From contig JAMBLK010000238.1 of the NCBI GenBank assembly GCA_023336855.1, positions 1-6,632 on the forward strand: a stretch of 6,632 nucleotides of DNA. Direction: 5' to 3'. Made by a program: the position numbers and the translations under genes. This document shows positions 1-5,439 of this stretch, piece by piece. This stretch comes from Actinomycetes bacterium (GTDB lineage Bacteria > Actinomycetota > Acidimicrobiia > Spongiisociales > UBA5794). The notes beneath the pieces were generated by a model that was not told where the DNA came from, did no database searches, and saw only the letters and a program-made list of their open reading frames with translations. Position 1 is the stretch's first letter; every line of letters starts with the position of its first letter.

Positions 1-147
1 GAGCTCGCCGGGCGCTGGCGCACGGAAGACGGTTTCGCCGTTGACCTCGACGATGAGGTCGCCGGTCCTGCAACGATCACCCATCAGGGTCAGGTCGTTC
101 ACCCCCGTACCCGATCGGCGATGGGCCTGGAAGAGGAGGCCTCGTGA
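1..147 (+). CDS. pntAA: NAD(P) transhydrogenase subunit alpha-1, C-terminal end (5' truncated by window)
   Basis: Frame 1 is open from the first base and encodes 48 residues before a TGA at 145-147. The residues LDDEVAGPATITHQGQVVH fit the tail of the AlaDh/PNT C-terminal domain, where a conserved Asp-Asp-Glu is followed by a beta-strand and a Gly-X-Val-Val-His turn. The stronger evidence is position: the next two genes are unmistakably alpha-2 and beta of the same enzyme. The full protein would be the soluble, cytoplasmic NAD(H)-binding domain (dI) of the proton-translocating transhydrogenase, which passes hydride from NADH to NADP+ held on the beta subunit. Its stop overlaps the pntAB start in the sequence GTGA, indicating translational coupling. 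The N-terminal bulk, the operon promoter and the NAD-binding motif lie outside the window. The alternative, an alanine dehydrogenase relative, is unlikely in this context. Confidence 0.8.
   Translation, partial: ELAGRWRTEDGFAVDLDDEVAGPATITHQGQVVHPRTRSAMGLEEEAS
133..139 (+). promoter_or_regulatory. Shine-Dalgarno sequence of pntAB
   Basis: GAGGAGG ends four bases before the GTG at 144. It is a near-complete anti-16S match lying inside the pntAA coding sequence, and it decides the GTG start of pntAB. Confidence 0.7.
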
Positions 148-440
148 GCCCCGAGTTCATTCAGGGGATCGTCGTATTTGTCCTTGCAGCCTTCATCGGC
201 TTCGAGGTCATCTCGAAGGTTCCACCGACGTTGCACACTCCGCTCATGTCGGGGGCGAACGCGATATCCGGCATCACCATCGTCGGAGCGATCATCGCTG
301 CCGCCTTCGCTGACGGAGTCTTTGCGATCATCCTCGGGGTCCTCGCCATGGTCTTCGCCATGATCAATGTCGCCGGCGGATTTCTCGTGACGGACCGCAT
401 GCTCGAGATGTTCAAGAAGAAGCCGGTGGTGAAGAAGTGA
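144..440 (+). CDS. pntAB: NAD(P) transhydrogenase subunit alpha-2, membrane component
   Basis: This 98-residue membrane protein supplies the alpha-subunit transmembrane helices (part of dII) of the proton-translocating NAD(P)+ transhydrogenase. Helices are visible at about residues 5-22, 39-56 and 58-80. Family hallmarks are FEVISKVPPTLHTPLMSGAN (20-39), followed by the AISGI loop and INVAGGFLVTDRMLEMF (74-90), then a short Lys-rich cytoplasmic tail. The GTG start at 144 is fixed by a strong GAGGAGG Shine-Dalgarno sequence and by the GTGA overlap with the upstream stop. The separate small alpha-2 gene marks the three-subunit layout (as in Rhodospirillum rubrum and mycobacteria), unlike the fused PntA of Escherichia coli. 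Its own stop overlaps the pntB start, again by GTGA. Length and motifs are normal for the family. Confidence 0.95.
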   Translation: MSPEFIQGIVVFVLAAFIGFEVISKVPPTLHTPLMSGANAISGITIVGAIIAAAFADGVFAIILGVLAMVFAMINVAGGFLVTDRMLEMFKKKPVVKK

Positions 441-1840
441 CCGCTCTCCTCTATCTCCTTTCCGGTGTCCTGTTCATCCTCGGCCTCCGCGGCCTCGGTT
501 CGCCGAGAACCGCACGGCGCGGTAACCAGATTGCAGCCGTCGGCATGCTCGTGGCGTCGGTCGTCACTCTCGTCTACGTCTTCGACCAGGCGCGACAGTC
601 GGACGCGCTGAGCGTTCTCTGGTGGGTGATCATCCTCGGAGCCTTGATCGGCGGCGCTATCGGCGCTGTTCTCGCGCTGAAGGTGCAGATGACGTCGATG
701 CCCGAACTCGTCGCCGCATTCAACGGCTTCGGCGGCGGGGCTTCGGCCCTCGTCGCATTCGCAGCCATCGTCGCTACCGGCACGATCGTCGGCACCGATG
801 TGCAGTATGCGACTGAGACAGAAGTCACGGTCGCTCTCTCGATCGCGATCGGTGTCGTCACCCTTTCCGGAAGCTTTGTTGCATACGGCAAGCTGAAGGG
901 GATTATCACGGGGAAGCCTGTGGCGCTCCCCGGCGGTCCGTACTTCAACCTGATGCTCGTCATCCTGATGACGGCAGCATCCGTGTGGGCCATCGCATTC
1001 AACGAGCCGATGGGCTACTGGATCTTGGCCGCCATCGCCGTAGTGCTCGGCATCACCGGGGTCATCCCGATCGGTGGCGCCGACATGCCGGTCGTCATCT
1101 CGCTGCTGAACTCCCTCTCCGGGGTCGCGGCGTCCATGGCCGGATTCGTCATCGGGAATCAGGGACTCATCATCGCCGGCGCCCTCGTCGGTGCAGCAGG
1201 ATTCATCCTGACCGTCCAGATGTCCGAGGCCATGAACCGTTCAATCGCGAACGTGCTCTTCGCCGGCTTCGGTACCGAAGGTGCCGCGCCGATCGACGCG
1301 GGCGACAAACCGGTCAACAGCGCGACGCCCGAGGACGTTGCGATCTCCCTTGCGTACGCACAGAAGGTGATCGTCGTGCCTGGATACGGACTGGCTGTGG
1401 CACAGGCTCAGCACGCTGTGCGGGAACTTGCAACTGCGCTCGAGGAGCGCGACGTGGTCGTCGAGTATGCGATCCACCCCGTGGCGGGACGCATGCCGGG
1501 CCACATGAACGTTCTCCTCGCCGAGGCGGACGTCCCGTACGACGTGCTCCTCGATCTCGATCAGTCGAACCCGAAGTTCCCGCATACGGATGTGACGTTG
1601 GTCGTCGGGGCGAACGACGTGGTGAACCCGTCGGCTCGTGACGACTCCGGCAGCGCTATCTACGGCATGCCGATCCTCGAGGTCGACCTGGCTGCCACCA
1701 CGGTCGTGATCAAGCGGAGCCTCTCCCCTGGTTTCGCGGGCATCGACAATCCGTTGTTCTACTTGCCGTCCACGATGATGCTCTTCTCGGACGCGAAAGC
1801 GGCCCTTGAGAACATCCACGCTGCACTGATCGAACTCTGA
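437..1840 (+). CDS. pntB: NAD(P) transhydrogenase subunit beta
   Basis: This 467-residue beta subunit carries most of the proton channel (dII, residues 1 to about 285) and the NADP(H)-binding domain (dIII, about 300-467). dII has roughly nine hydrophobic helices and the signatures MPELVAAFNGFGGGASALVA (88-107), GGADMPVVISLLNSLSGVAA (213-232) and EAMNRSIANVLFAGFGTEG (264-282). Asp216 and Asn225 match channel residues known from E. coli PntB (Asp213, Asn222). Asn96 stands where E. coli has His91. dIII has VIVVPGYGLAVAQAQHAV (311-328), HPVAGRMPGHMNVLLAEA (347-364), VVGANDVVNP (389-398) and IKRSLSPGFAGIDNPLF (425-441), the expected NADP(H) fold and lid. The GTG start at 437 overlaps the pntAB stop (GTGA); its Shine-Dalgarno sequence is weak, so translation probably depends on coupling. 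The enzyme uses proton re-entry to reduce NADP+ with NADH. Confidence 0.97.
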   Translation: MTALLYLLSGVLFILGLRGLGSPRTARRGNQIAAVGMLVASVVTLVYVFDQARQSDALSVLWWVIILGALIGGAIGAVLALKVQMTSMPELVAAFNGFGGGASALVAFAAIVATGTIVGTDVQYATETEVTVALSIAIGVVTLSGSFVAYGKLKGIITGKPVALPGGPYFNLMLVILMTAASVWAIAFNEPMGYWILAAIAVVLGITGVIPIGGADMPVVISLLNSLSGVAASMAGFVIGNQGLIIAGALVGAAGFILTVQMSEAMNRSIANVLFAGFGTEGAAPIDAGDKPVNSATPEDVAISLAYAQKVIVVPGYGLAVAQAQHAVRELATALEERDVVVEYAIHPVAGRMPGHMNVLLAEADVPYDVLLDLDQSNPKFPHTDVTLVVGANDVVNPSARDDSGSAIYGMPILEVDLAATTVVIKRSLSPGFAGIDNPLFYLPSTMMLFSDAKAALENIHAALIEL

Positions 1841-1841
1841 C

Positions 1842-2453
1842 ATGGAGTTCGGCGAGGTTGTTCGCCGTCGCCGGATGGTCCGCAATTACACGGACGATCC
1901 GGTAGACGGGGATGCCCTCAGTCGCATCCTCGACCGGGCCCAGCGAGCGCCGAGCGCCGGATTCTCCCAAGGCGTGACATTCGTCGTAGTCGCCGACGAG
2001 GAGTGCCGCCGGGAGATCTCCCGACTGGCACACGAGGAGGAGTACGTCGCAGACGGCTTCGACCCGTGGATCTCGCGTGCGCCGATTCACGTCGTCGTCT
2101 GCGTCAGCAAGGACGCCTATCTGAACCGCTACCGGGAGTCCGACAAGGGTGGACCCGATGGCGCCGCAGGGAGCGAAGAGGGATGGCCCGTCCCCTATTG
2201 GTGGGTAGATGCAGGAGCTTCGATGATGTTGCTGCTCCTTGCCGCCGTTGACGAGGATCTCGCGGCCGGGTTCCTCGGTTCTCACAATCTGAGAGACCTA
2301 TCAACGTTGCTCGCCATCCCCGACGACGTCGCCCCGATCGGCATCGTCACGATCGGCCACCCCGCTCCCGACCGTCGATCCGCGTCTCTCAAACGGGGAC
2401 GGCGCACCGACGCGATACATCGCGAACGTTGGAGTCCGCCCGCCCGGGATTGA
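1842..2453 (+). CDS. Nitroreductase-family FMN-dependent oxidoreductase
   Basis: This 203-residue protein has the usual size of single-domain nitroreductase-fold flavoproteins. Basic residues RRRRMVRNYTDDPV (8-21) match the family's Arg-Arg-Ser/Met-Val-Arg phosphate-binding start, and APSAGFSQG (36-44) matches the FMN-contacting APSAxNxQP motif. The stretch PYWWVDAGASMMLLLLAAVD (117-136) is the long dimer-interface helix, followed by GLGS-like GFLGSH and VAPIGIVTIGHP (164-175) near the C-terminal FMN site. Known members act as homodimers that reduce nitro groups, quinones or enones with NAD(P)H; the real substrate here is unknown. The ATG lies one base after the pntB stop, with no clear Shine-Dalgarno sequence, so it is probably translated by reinitiation as part of the pnt operon. 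That placement suggests, but does not prove, use of NADPH made by the transhydrogenase. No truncation is visible; the Arg-rich C-terminal tail is typical of high-GC genomes. Confidence 0.85.
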   Translation: MEFGEVVRRRRMVRNYTDDPVDGDALSRILDRAQRAPSAGFSQGVTFVVVADEECRREISRLAHEEEYVADGFDPWISRAPIHVVVCVSKDAYLNRYRESDKGGPDGAAGSEEGWPVPYWWVDAGASMMLLLLAAVDEDLAAGFLGSHNLRDLSTLLAIPDDVAPIGIVTIGHPAPDRRSASLKRGRRTDAIHRERWSPPARD

Positions 2454-2464
2454 GCACCGCCACC

Positions 2465-2473
2465 GGTACGATG
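2465..2473 (+). promoter_or_regulatory. Possible -10 element for the MAT gene
   Basis: GGTACGATG contains TACGAT (2467-2472), fitting the actinobacterial TANNNT -10 pattern and identical to the -10 proposed for hipB. A transcript would start near 2479, a few bases before the Shine-Dalgarno sequence. I see no acceptable -35 at 16-18 bp, so this is a weak call; read-through from the pnt operon could be enough. Confidence 0.3.
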
Positions 2474-2484
2474 CGCGTCGACTC

Positions 2485-2489
2485 AGGAG
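2485..2489 (+). promoter_or_regulatory. Shine-Dalgarno sequence of the MAT gene
   Basis: AGGAG sits five bases before the ATG at 2495. It is the only good ribosome site near the possible starts (2429, 2471, 2495). It supports 2495, where the family's conserved N-terminus begins. Confidence 0.65.
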
Positions 2490-2494
2490 CCTCC

Positions 2495-3649
2495 ATGAAC
2501 CTCACCGTTACCCATCGCTCGCCATACGACCCACTCGTCGAATTCGTCGAGCGCAAGGGAACCGGCCACCCCGATACGATCTGCGACCACCTCGCCGAGG
2601 AACTCGCCCGTGACCTGGCACGCTCGTCCCTCGAACAGACCGAACGGGTTCAACACTTCAACGTCGACAAGGCGATCTTCGCCGCGGGCTCGGTGAACAT
2701 AGGCTTCGGCGGCGGCGAACACACCAAGCGTTCGAAGCTCGTCCTCGTCGGCAAGGTGAACTTCACCGAGGGCTGGAAGCCCGACGTCGAGGCGTTGACC
2801 GCCGACACCAGACGACGACTCCTCACGCTTCTCCCCAACGCGACGCCGGATGCGTTCGAGGTCGAACTGTGGCTCAACCAGGCATCGGCGGATCTCGCCG
2901 ATGTCGTCAATCGAGGGCATCGCGAAGCCGCACCGATGTCGAACGACACCTCCTTCGCAGCTGTCTCACTCCCCCTCTCTCCGCTCGAAGACGTCGTCTA
3001 CCGACTCGAGCACTATCTCAACTCGGCGGCGTACCGGGCCGACGTCCCGATCGGCCGCGACATCAAGATCATGGGCGCCCGCGAAGGAAACGAGGTCGTT
3101 GTCACGGTCGCTGCTCCTGTGCTTGCACGAAGCGTCGAGAGCCGGCCCGCCTACGACGAAGTCGTCGAACGCGTCAGGATCGATGCGCTTGCTCTCGTGC
3201 GCGACGGCTTCGGGAACGGAACGGCGGTTCGGGTCAATCAGGCCGACACAGCCGACTCTCAATACCTGACCCTGACCGGCACTTCGGCCGAGGCCGGTGA
3301 CGATGGACAGGTTGGTCGGGGGAATCGCTTCGGAGGTCTGATCACGCCGTATCGCCCGATGAGCCTCGAAGCGACTGCAGGCAAGAACCCCGCCGCCCAC
3401 GTCGGCAAGACCTATCACGCCTTCGCAGAGGACATCTCTCGCCGTGTGATCGCCGAGACCGATGCCGATGAGATAACCATCCGCATGCTCTCCTCGATAG
3501 GGCGCCCGGTAACGGAACCACAGATGGTCCACGTCGAGACCGCCGGCAGCGTTGACGAAGCCGCCGTCGACGTGATCGTGAAAGAGTCCCTCGCCGACTG
3601 GGAAGGCGTGAGGGACCGCCTGATCGCCGGCGCGTACGAGCTGTATTAG
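2495..3649 (+). CDS. S-adenosylmethionine synthetase, archaeal type (methionine adenosyltransferase)
   Basis: From the ATG at 2495 the protein has 384 residues. It belongs to the archaeal AdoMet synthetase family (PF01941), which makes S-adenosylmethionine from methionine and ATP in the cytoplasm. Visible hallmarks, recalled against the Methanocaldococcus jannaschii enzyme, are VERKGTGHPDTICDHLAE (18-35), HFNVDKA (54-60), GFGGGE (70-75), SNDTSFAAVSLPLSPLE (149-165), DIKIMGAREG (189-198), TGTSAEAGDDGQVGRGNRFG (261-280) and LITPYRPMSLEATAGKNP (282-299) followed by HVGKTY. Differences from that enzyme are HFNVDKA for HHNTDQV, NQASADL for GQGSMDL, and a shorter middle region (about 384 against about 406 residues). 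The frame is open back to an ATG at 2429, but those 22 extra codons run over the end of the nitroreductase gene and lack family similarity. The gap to that gene is 41 bases, so co-transcription with the pnt operon is plausible. Whether it replaces or supplements a standard MetK is unknown. Confidence 0.92.
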   Translation: MNLTVTHRSPYDPLVEFVERKGTGHPDTICDHLAEELARDLARSSLEQTERVQHFNVDKAIFAAGSVNIGFGGGEHTKRSKLVLVGKVNFTEGWKPDVEALTADTRRRLLTLLPNATPDAFEVELWLNQASADLADVVNRGHREAAPMSNDTSFAAVSLPLSPLEDVVYRLEHYLNSAAYRADVPIGRDIKIMGAREGNEVVVTVAAPVLARSVESRPAYDEVVERVRIDALALVRDGFGNGTAVRVNQADTADSQYLTLTGTSAEAGDDGQVGRGNRFGGLITPYRPMSLEATAGKNPAAHVGKTYHAFAEDISRRVIAETDADEITIRMLSSIGRPVTEPQMVHVETAGSVDEAAVDVIVKESLADWEGVRDRLIAGAYELY

Positions 3650-3654
3650 GTCTG

Positions 3655-3682
3655 CCAGTCTCCAGCTACCAGCTACCAGCCA
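3655..3682 (+). repeat. Short tandem heptamer repeat (CCAGNNN x4)
   Basis: Four consecutive heptamers, CCAGTCT, CCAGCTA, CCAGCTA and CCAGCCA, begin five bases after the MAT stop codon, in the convergent gap. The two central units are identical. The role is unknown: it may be slippage-generated, part of a transcript end, or one copy of a dispersed intergenic repeat. I can only show the local pattern. Confidence 0.65.
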
Positions 3683-3737
3683 AGCCCCATCCATCTCCCC
3701 CGTCGTGGCCCCTCATTCTTCCCCCGGCAGGAGATAC

Positions 3738-3750
3738 GCCGGTGACCGGC
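3738..3750. terminator. Small hairpin at the end of hipA, possible weak bidirectional terminator
   Basis: GCCGG-TGA-CCGGC forms a five-base-pair GC stem with a three-base loop. It touches the hipA stop codon (3750-3752, minus strand) and lies about 90 bases after the MAT stop. There is no T-run on either side, so it is not a classical intrinsic terminator. High-GC bacteria do use tail-less hairpins, but this one is short. The remainder of the 100-base convergent gap (3650-3749) holds only the heptamer repeat and a C-rich stretch. Confidence 0.3.
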
Positions 3751-5054
3751 TACGGCTCGAGGAGTCTCTTCGTTCGAGTCTCGATCGTTTCGCGAACGTG
3801 GTCGACGGTCGATGCGTTGCCTCCGGATGCAATTGCGGCGCTTGCCGCACCGTCCAGTGACCTGCGGATTCGATCGACCACATCGACCACGCGTCTTCGG
3901 GCAAAGGCATCCATGAGGCCCCACGACTCCGCTTCTGCCACCAGGTCATCGATCGTGACCAGATCGATATCGTGTTGTCCGTTGATTCTCTGGGACAGAT
4001 CGGACGACACGTCAACGTATACACGGGTGCAGACCAGGTCGTAGAGCGGAGCGAAACCGACTGACCCGTCTTCATGCAAGAGGAGTGAGATATTCCTGGC
4101 GTGGGCGTCGGCGTTTCCAATCGCGGCATTGAAAGTGACGACATCGAGGAAACGAGCGAGCTGCGCCAATCCCAGGTGCGCTGACAGCGCCCCGGCGAGG
4201 TCGTTCAACGATGGGCCGACAGAGCCGTATTCGGCATCCTGTTCGTACTTGTGTAACGGGTCCCGCCCTATCGCGGAGAGCAGGTCTTCCTGGTGGATGC
4301 GGCGTACCGAGTCGGCTCCCCTGATGCGATCGTACCGCTCGACGACGAGGGTCGGCGTCGTTGCAAACGTACGGATCGTTGCGGACGCCGCCTCGAGGCC
4401 GGTCGTCTCGGCTAGCCGAAGGGAGAACAGTTCGTTGGTTGCCAGGCCCGGGTACTTGGACGGTTCCGGCTTCAGTATGTGCGTCGATGGGTACCCGTCG
4501 ACCGGTCTCCCCCAGCGCTCGTCGGAGGTAAGCACGAGAAGCAGCTTCTCTTGTGCTCCTGCGAGAGAGAGTCTCACTCCTCGCTCACGATCGACCCCAA
4601 GCGGATTCGTCGGCATCCGGGCGATGATGCCAACCACTTCGTCATCGGTCACCAGGGCCACTCGTTCTGTACCGAGGCTCTCTGGTTCGCCGGTCGGAAC
4701 GATCACGGCGGCGCCTGCCACATCGCGTCCAACCTGGAACAGCATGCCGCTGTAGTCGTCTGCTTCCAATCCAAATTCCACTGCGAGACGATCGCGGAGT
4801 TGTGGCTCGGGGAGGATGGCACGAACCCACCGGTTACCACCGCGCCGGGACGGGTACGGCTCTGGCCTCACCGGTAGCGAGAGCGATAGACGCGCCCGAT
4901 TACCGAGGGCGAGCGCCCCCACGGTGTACCGGAGGGCGAGTTCTCCTTGTCCCGCGTCACGCAGCTCCGCCACCCTGGTGCCGTACAAGTAGACGTCAAG
5001 AATGGGTATCGCCCCCGTCAGTCGAACTGATCTGTTCCGTTGCGATGCCAACAT
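3750..5054 (-). CDS. hipA: HipA-family serine/threonine kinase, toxin of a HipBA module
   Basis: This is the toxin of a type II HipBA pair. Known HipA kinases phosphorylate translation factors such as glutamyl-tRNA synthetase and stop growth; the target here is not known. Residues are counted from the longest frame (ATG at 5096, 448 residues). The N-subdomain begins at LDVYLYGTRVAEL (33-45). LSLAGAQEKLLLV (176-188) keeps the serine (Ser177) matching autophosphorylated Ser150 of E. coli HipA. HILKPEPSKYPGLATNE (206-222) carries the ATP-site Lys209, VVERYDR (251-257) and HQEDLLSAIGRDPLHKYE (268-285) follow, NADAHARN (328-335) gives catalytic Asp330, and APLYDLV (349-355) gives metal-binding Asp353. 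The kinase therefore looks intact. The start is uncertain. The ATG at 5054 (434 residues), used here, overlaps hipB by 59 bases and adds about 17 residues before the usual N-terminus. The ATG at 5096 overlaps by 101. An ATT at 5003-5001 would give the family-like N-terminus. The gene follows hipB in one transcript. Confidence 0.92.
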   Translation of the reverse strand: MLASQRNRSVRLTGAIPILDVYLYGTRVAELRDAGQGELALRYTVGALALGNRARLSLSLPVRPEPYPSRRGGNRWVRAILPEPQLRDRLAVEFGLEADDYSGMLFQVGRDVAGAAVIVPTGEPESLGTERVALVTDDEVVGIIARMPTNPLGVDRERGVRLSLAGAQEKLLLVLTSDERWGRPVDGYPSTHILKPEPSKYPGLATNELFSLRLAETTGLEAASATIRTFATTPTLVVERYDRIRGADSVRRIHQEDLLSAIGRDPLHKYEQDAEYGSVGPSLNDLAGALSAHLGLAQLARFLDVVTFNAAIGNADAHARNISLLLHEDGSVGFAPLYDLVCTRVYVDVSSDLSQRINGQHDIDLVTIDDLVAEAESWGLMDAFARRRVVDVVDRIRRSLDGAASAAIASGGNASTVDHVRETIETRTKRLLEP

Positions 5055-5286
5055 CGAGCGTCTTCGGCGAAACGATGAGCTTGAGTCCGACGGCATCCAG
5101 CATCCGGACTAACCGATCGAAGTACTTGGGGTGTGATCCGCCCTCGGTCAACGCCAGATACTCTCGGTCGATCCCCAGCAGTTCCGCAAGATCAACTTGC
5201 GTCATCCCCAAACGCTGCCGTTCTCGGCGAATCGTCGACCCGAGACGCTCAGCGCTCGCCGATCCTGCTCCCGTCATCTCTACCAT
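4996..5286 (-). CDS. hipB: HipB-type XRE-family antitoxin and autorepressor
   Basis: From the ATG at 5286-5284 this gives 96 residues. A Cro/C1-type helix-turn-helix covers about residues 14-69: STIRRERQRLGMTQVDLAEL (17-36) continues into LGIDREYLALTEGG, then FDRLVRMLDAVGLKL (56-70), with a beta-like segment IVSP. The last 20 or so residues (ATEQISSTDGGDTHS) are polar and probably disordered, as in E. coli HipB. Family members bind and neutralise HipA and repress their own operon. The frame is open to an ATG at 5334, but that codon lies upstream of the proposed -10. The ATG at 5286 has the good AGAGGTGG Shine-Dalgarno sequence five bases away, so I choose it. The gene precedes hipA and overlaps it, which is the standard antitoxin-first order. 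Two palindromes around its promoter are likely its own binding sites. Confidence 0.92.
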   Translation of the reverse strand: MVEMTGAGSASAERLGSTIRRERQRLGMTQVDLAELLGIDREYLALTEGGSHPKYFDRLVRMLDAVGLKLIVSPKTLDVGIATEQISSTDGGDTHS

Positions 5287-5291
5287 GCGAA

Positions 5292-5299
5292 CCACCTCT
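5292..5299 (-). promoter_or_regulatory. Shine-Dalgarno sequence of hipB
   Basis: On the minus strand AGAGGTGG ends five bases before the ATG at 5286. It supports the 96-residue start over the ATG at 5334. The transcript could form a small CTCT-CACG-AGAG stem immediately upstream that partly covers this site. Confidence 0.65.
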
Positions 5300-5300
5300 C

Positions 5301-5316
5301 GTGAGAGTATTCTCAC
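5301..5316. promoter_or_regulatory. Palindromic operator O1, probable HipB site
   Basis: The plus strand reads GTGAGAGTATTCTCAC: perfect six-base arms GTGAGA/TCTCAC around a four-base centre. It abuts the proposed hipB -10 (5317-5322) on its downstream side and covers the expected transcription start near 5310. A bound repressor would block the promoter. A second nested palindrome, CTCTC-GT-GAGAG (5296-5307), overlaps it toward the Shine-Dalgarno sequence. Confidence 0.75.
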
Positions 5317-5344
5317 ATCGTACAGTATCGACACGACAAGTCAA
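5317..5344 (-). promoter_or_regulatory. hipBA promoter (-35 TTGACT, -10 TACGAT)
   Basis: On the minus strand TTGACT (5344-5339) is five of six to the consensus -35. A 16-base spacer separates it from TACGAT (5322-5317), a TANNNT -10. Transcription would begin near 5310, giving a leader of roughly 24 bases that keeps the hipB ribosome site. Palindromes sit directly downstream and seven bases upstream of the promoter, fitting autoregulation. Confidence 0.7.
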
Positions 5345-5351
5345 CCATGGT

Positions 5352-5367
5352 GCGAGAAATCTCTCAC
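5352..5367. promoter_or_regulatory. Palindromic operator O2, probable second HipB site
   Basis: GCGAGAAATCTCTCAC on the plus strand has the same 6-4-6 layout as O1, with one arm mismatch (GCGAGA for GTGAGA). It lies seven bases upstream of the -35. Its centre is 51 bp from that of O1, close to five helical turns, so two bound dimers could lie on nearly the same DNA face. It is also 72 bases upstream of the divergent TPM gene. Confidence 0.65.
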
Positions 5368-5439
5368 GCCAGGATCGAATCGGGGAACACGCGCTGCTCG
5401 TGTTGCGGTTGTGACCCGGCAACGACCATCATCGGGTCC

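Noticed and set aside
1241..2285. Minus-strand frames of 214 and 191 codons opposite pntB and the nitroreductase gene
   Set aside because: Both are antisense to genes with clear family signatures and show Arg-rich, motif-free translations.
2429..2434. TTGGAG as a -35 for the AdoMet synthetase gene
   Set aside because: It is 32 bp from TACGAT, far beyond a workable spacer; TTGAGC at 2450-2455 is too close at 11 bp.
2429..2494. 22-codon N-terminal extension of the AdoMet synthetase
   Set aside because: It overlaps the nitroreductase end, covers the possible -10, has no ribosome site and no family similarity; the ATG at 2495 has AGGAG five bases upstream.
3655..3682. Heptamer repeats as a CRISPR array
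   Set aside because: Units are seven bases with no spacers; nothing resembles a CRISPR repeat, and no cas gene is present.
2966..3694. 242-codon open frame on the minus strand
   Set aside because: Opposite the strongly conserved AdoMet synthetase; no recognisable motif, and typical of a high-GC shadow frame.
3726..3740. CGGC...GCCG inverted pair as a terminator for the AdoMet synthetase gene
   Set aside because: Only a four-base stem with a loop of about seven and no following T-run; too weak to call.
5287..5334. 16-codon N-terminal extension of HipB from the ATG at 5334
   Set aside because: That ATG lies upstream of the proposed -10, so it would not be in the transcript; the ATG at 5286 has a good ribosome site.
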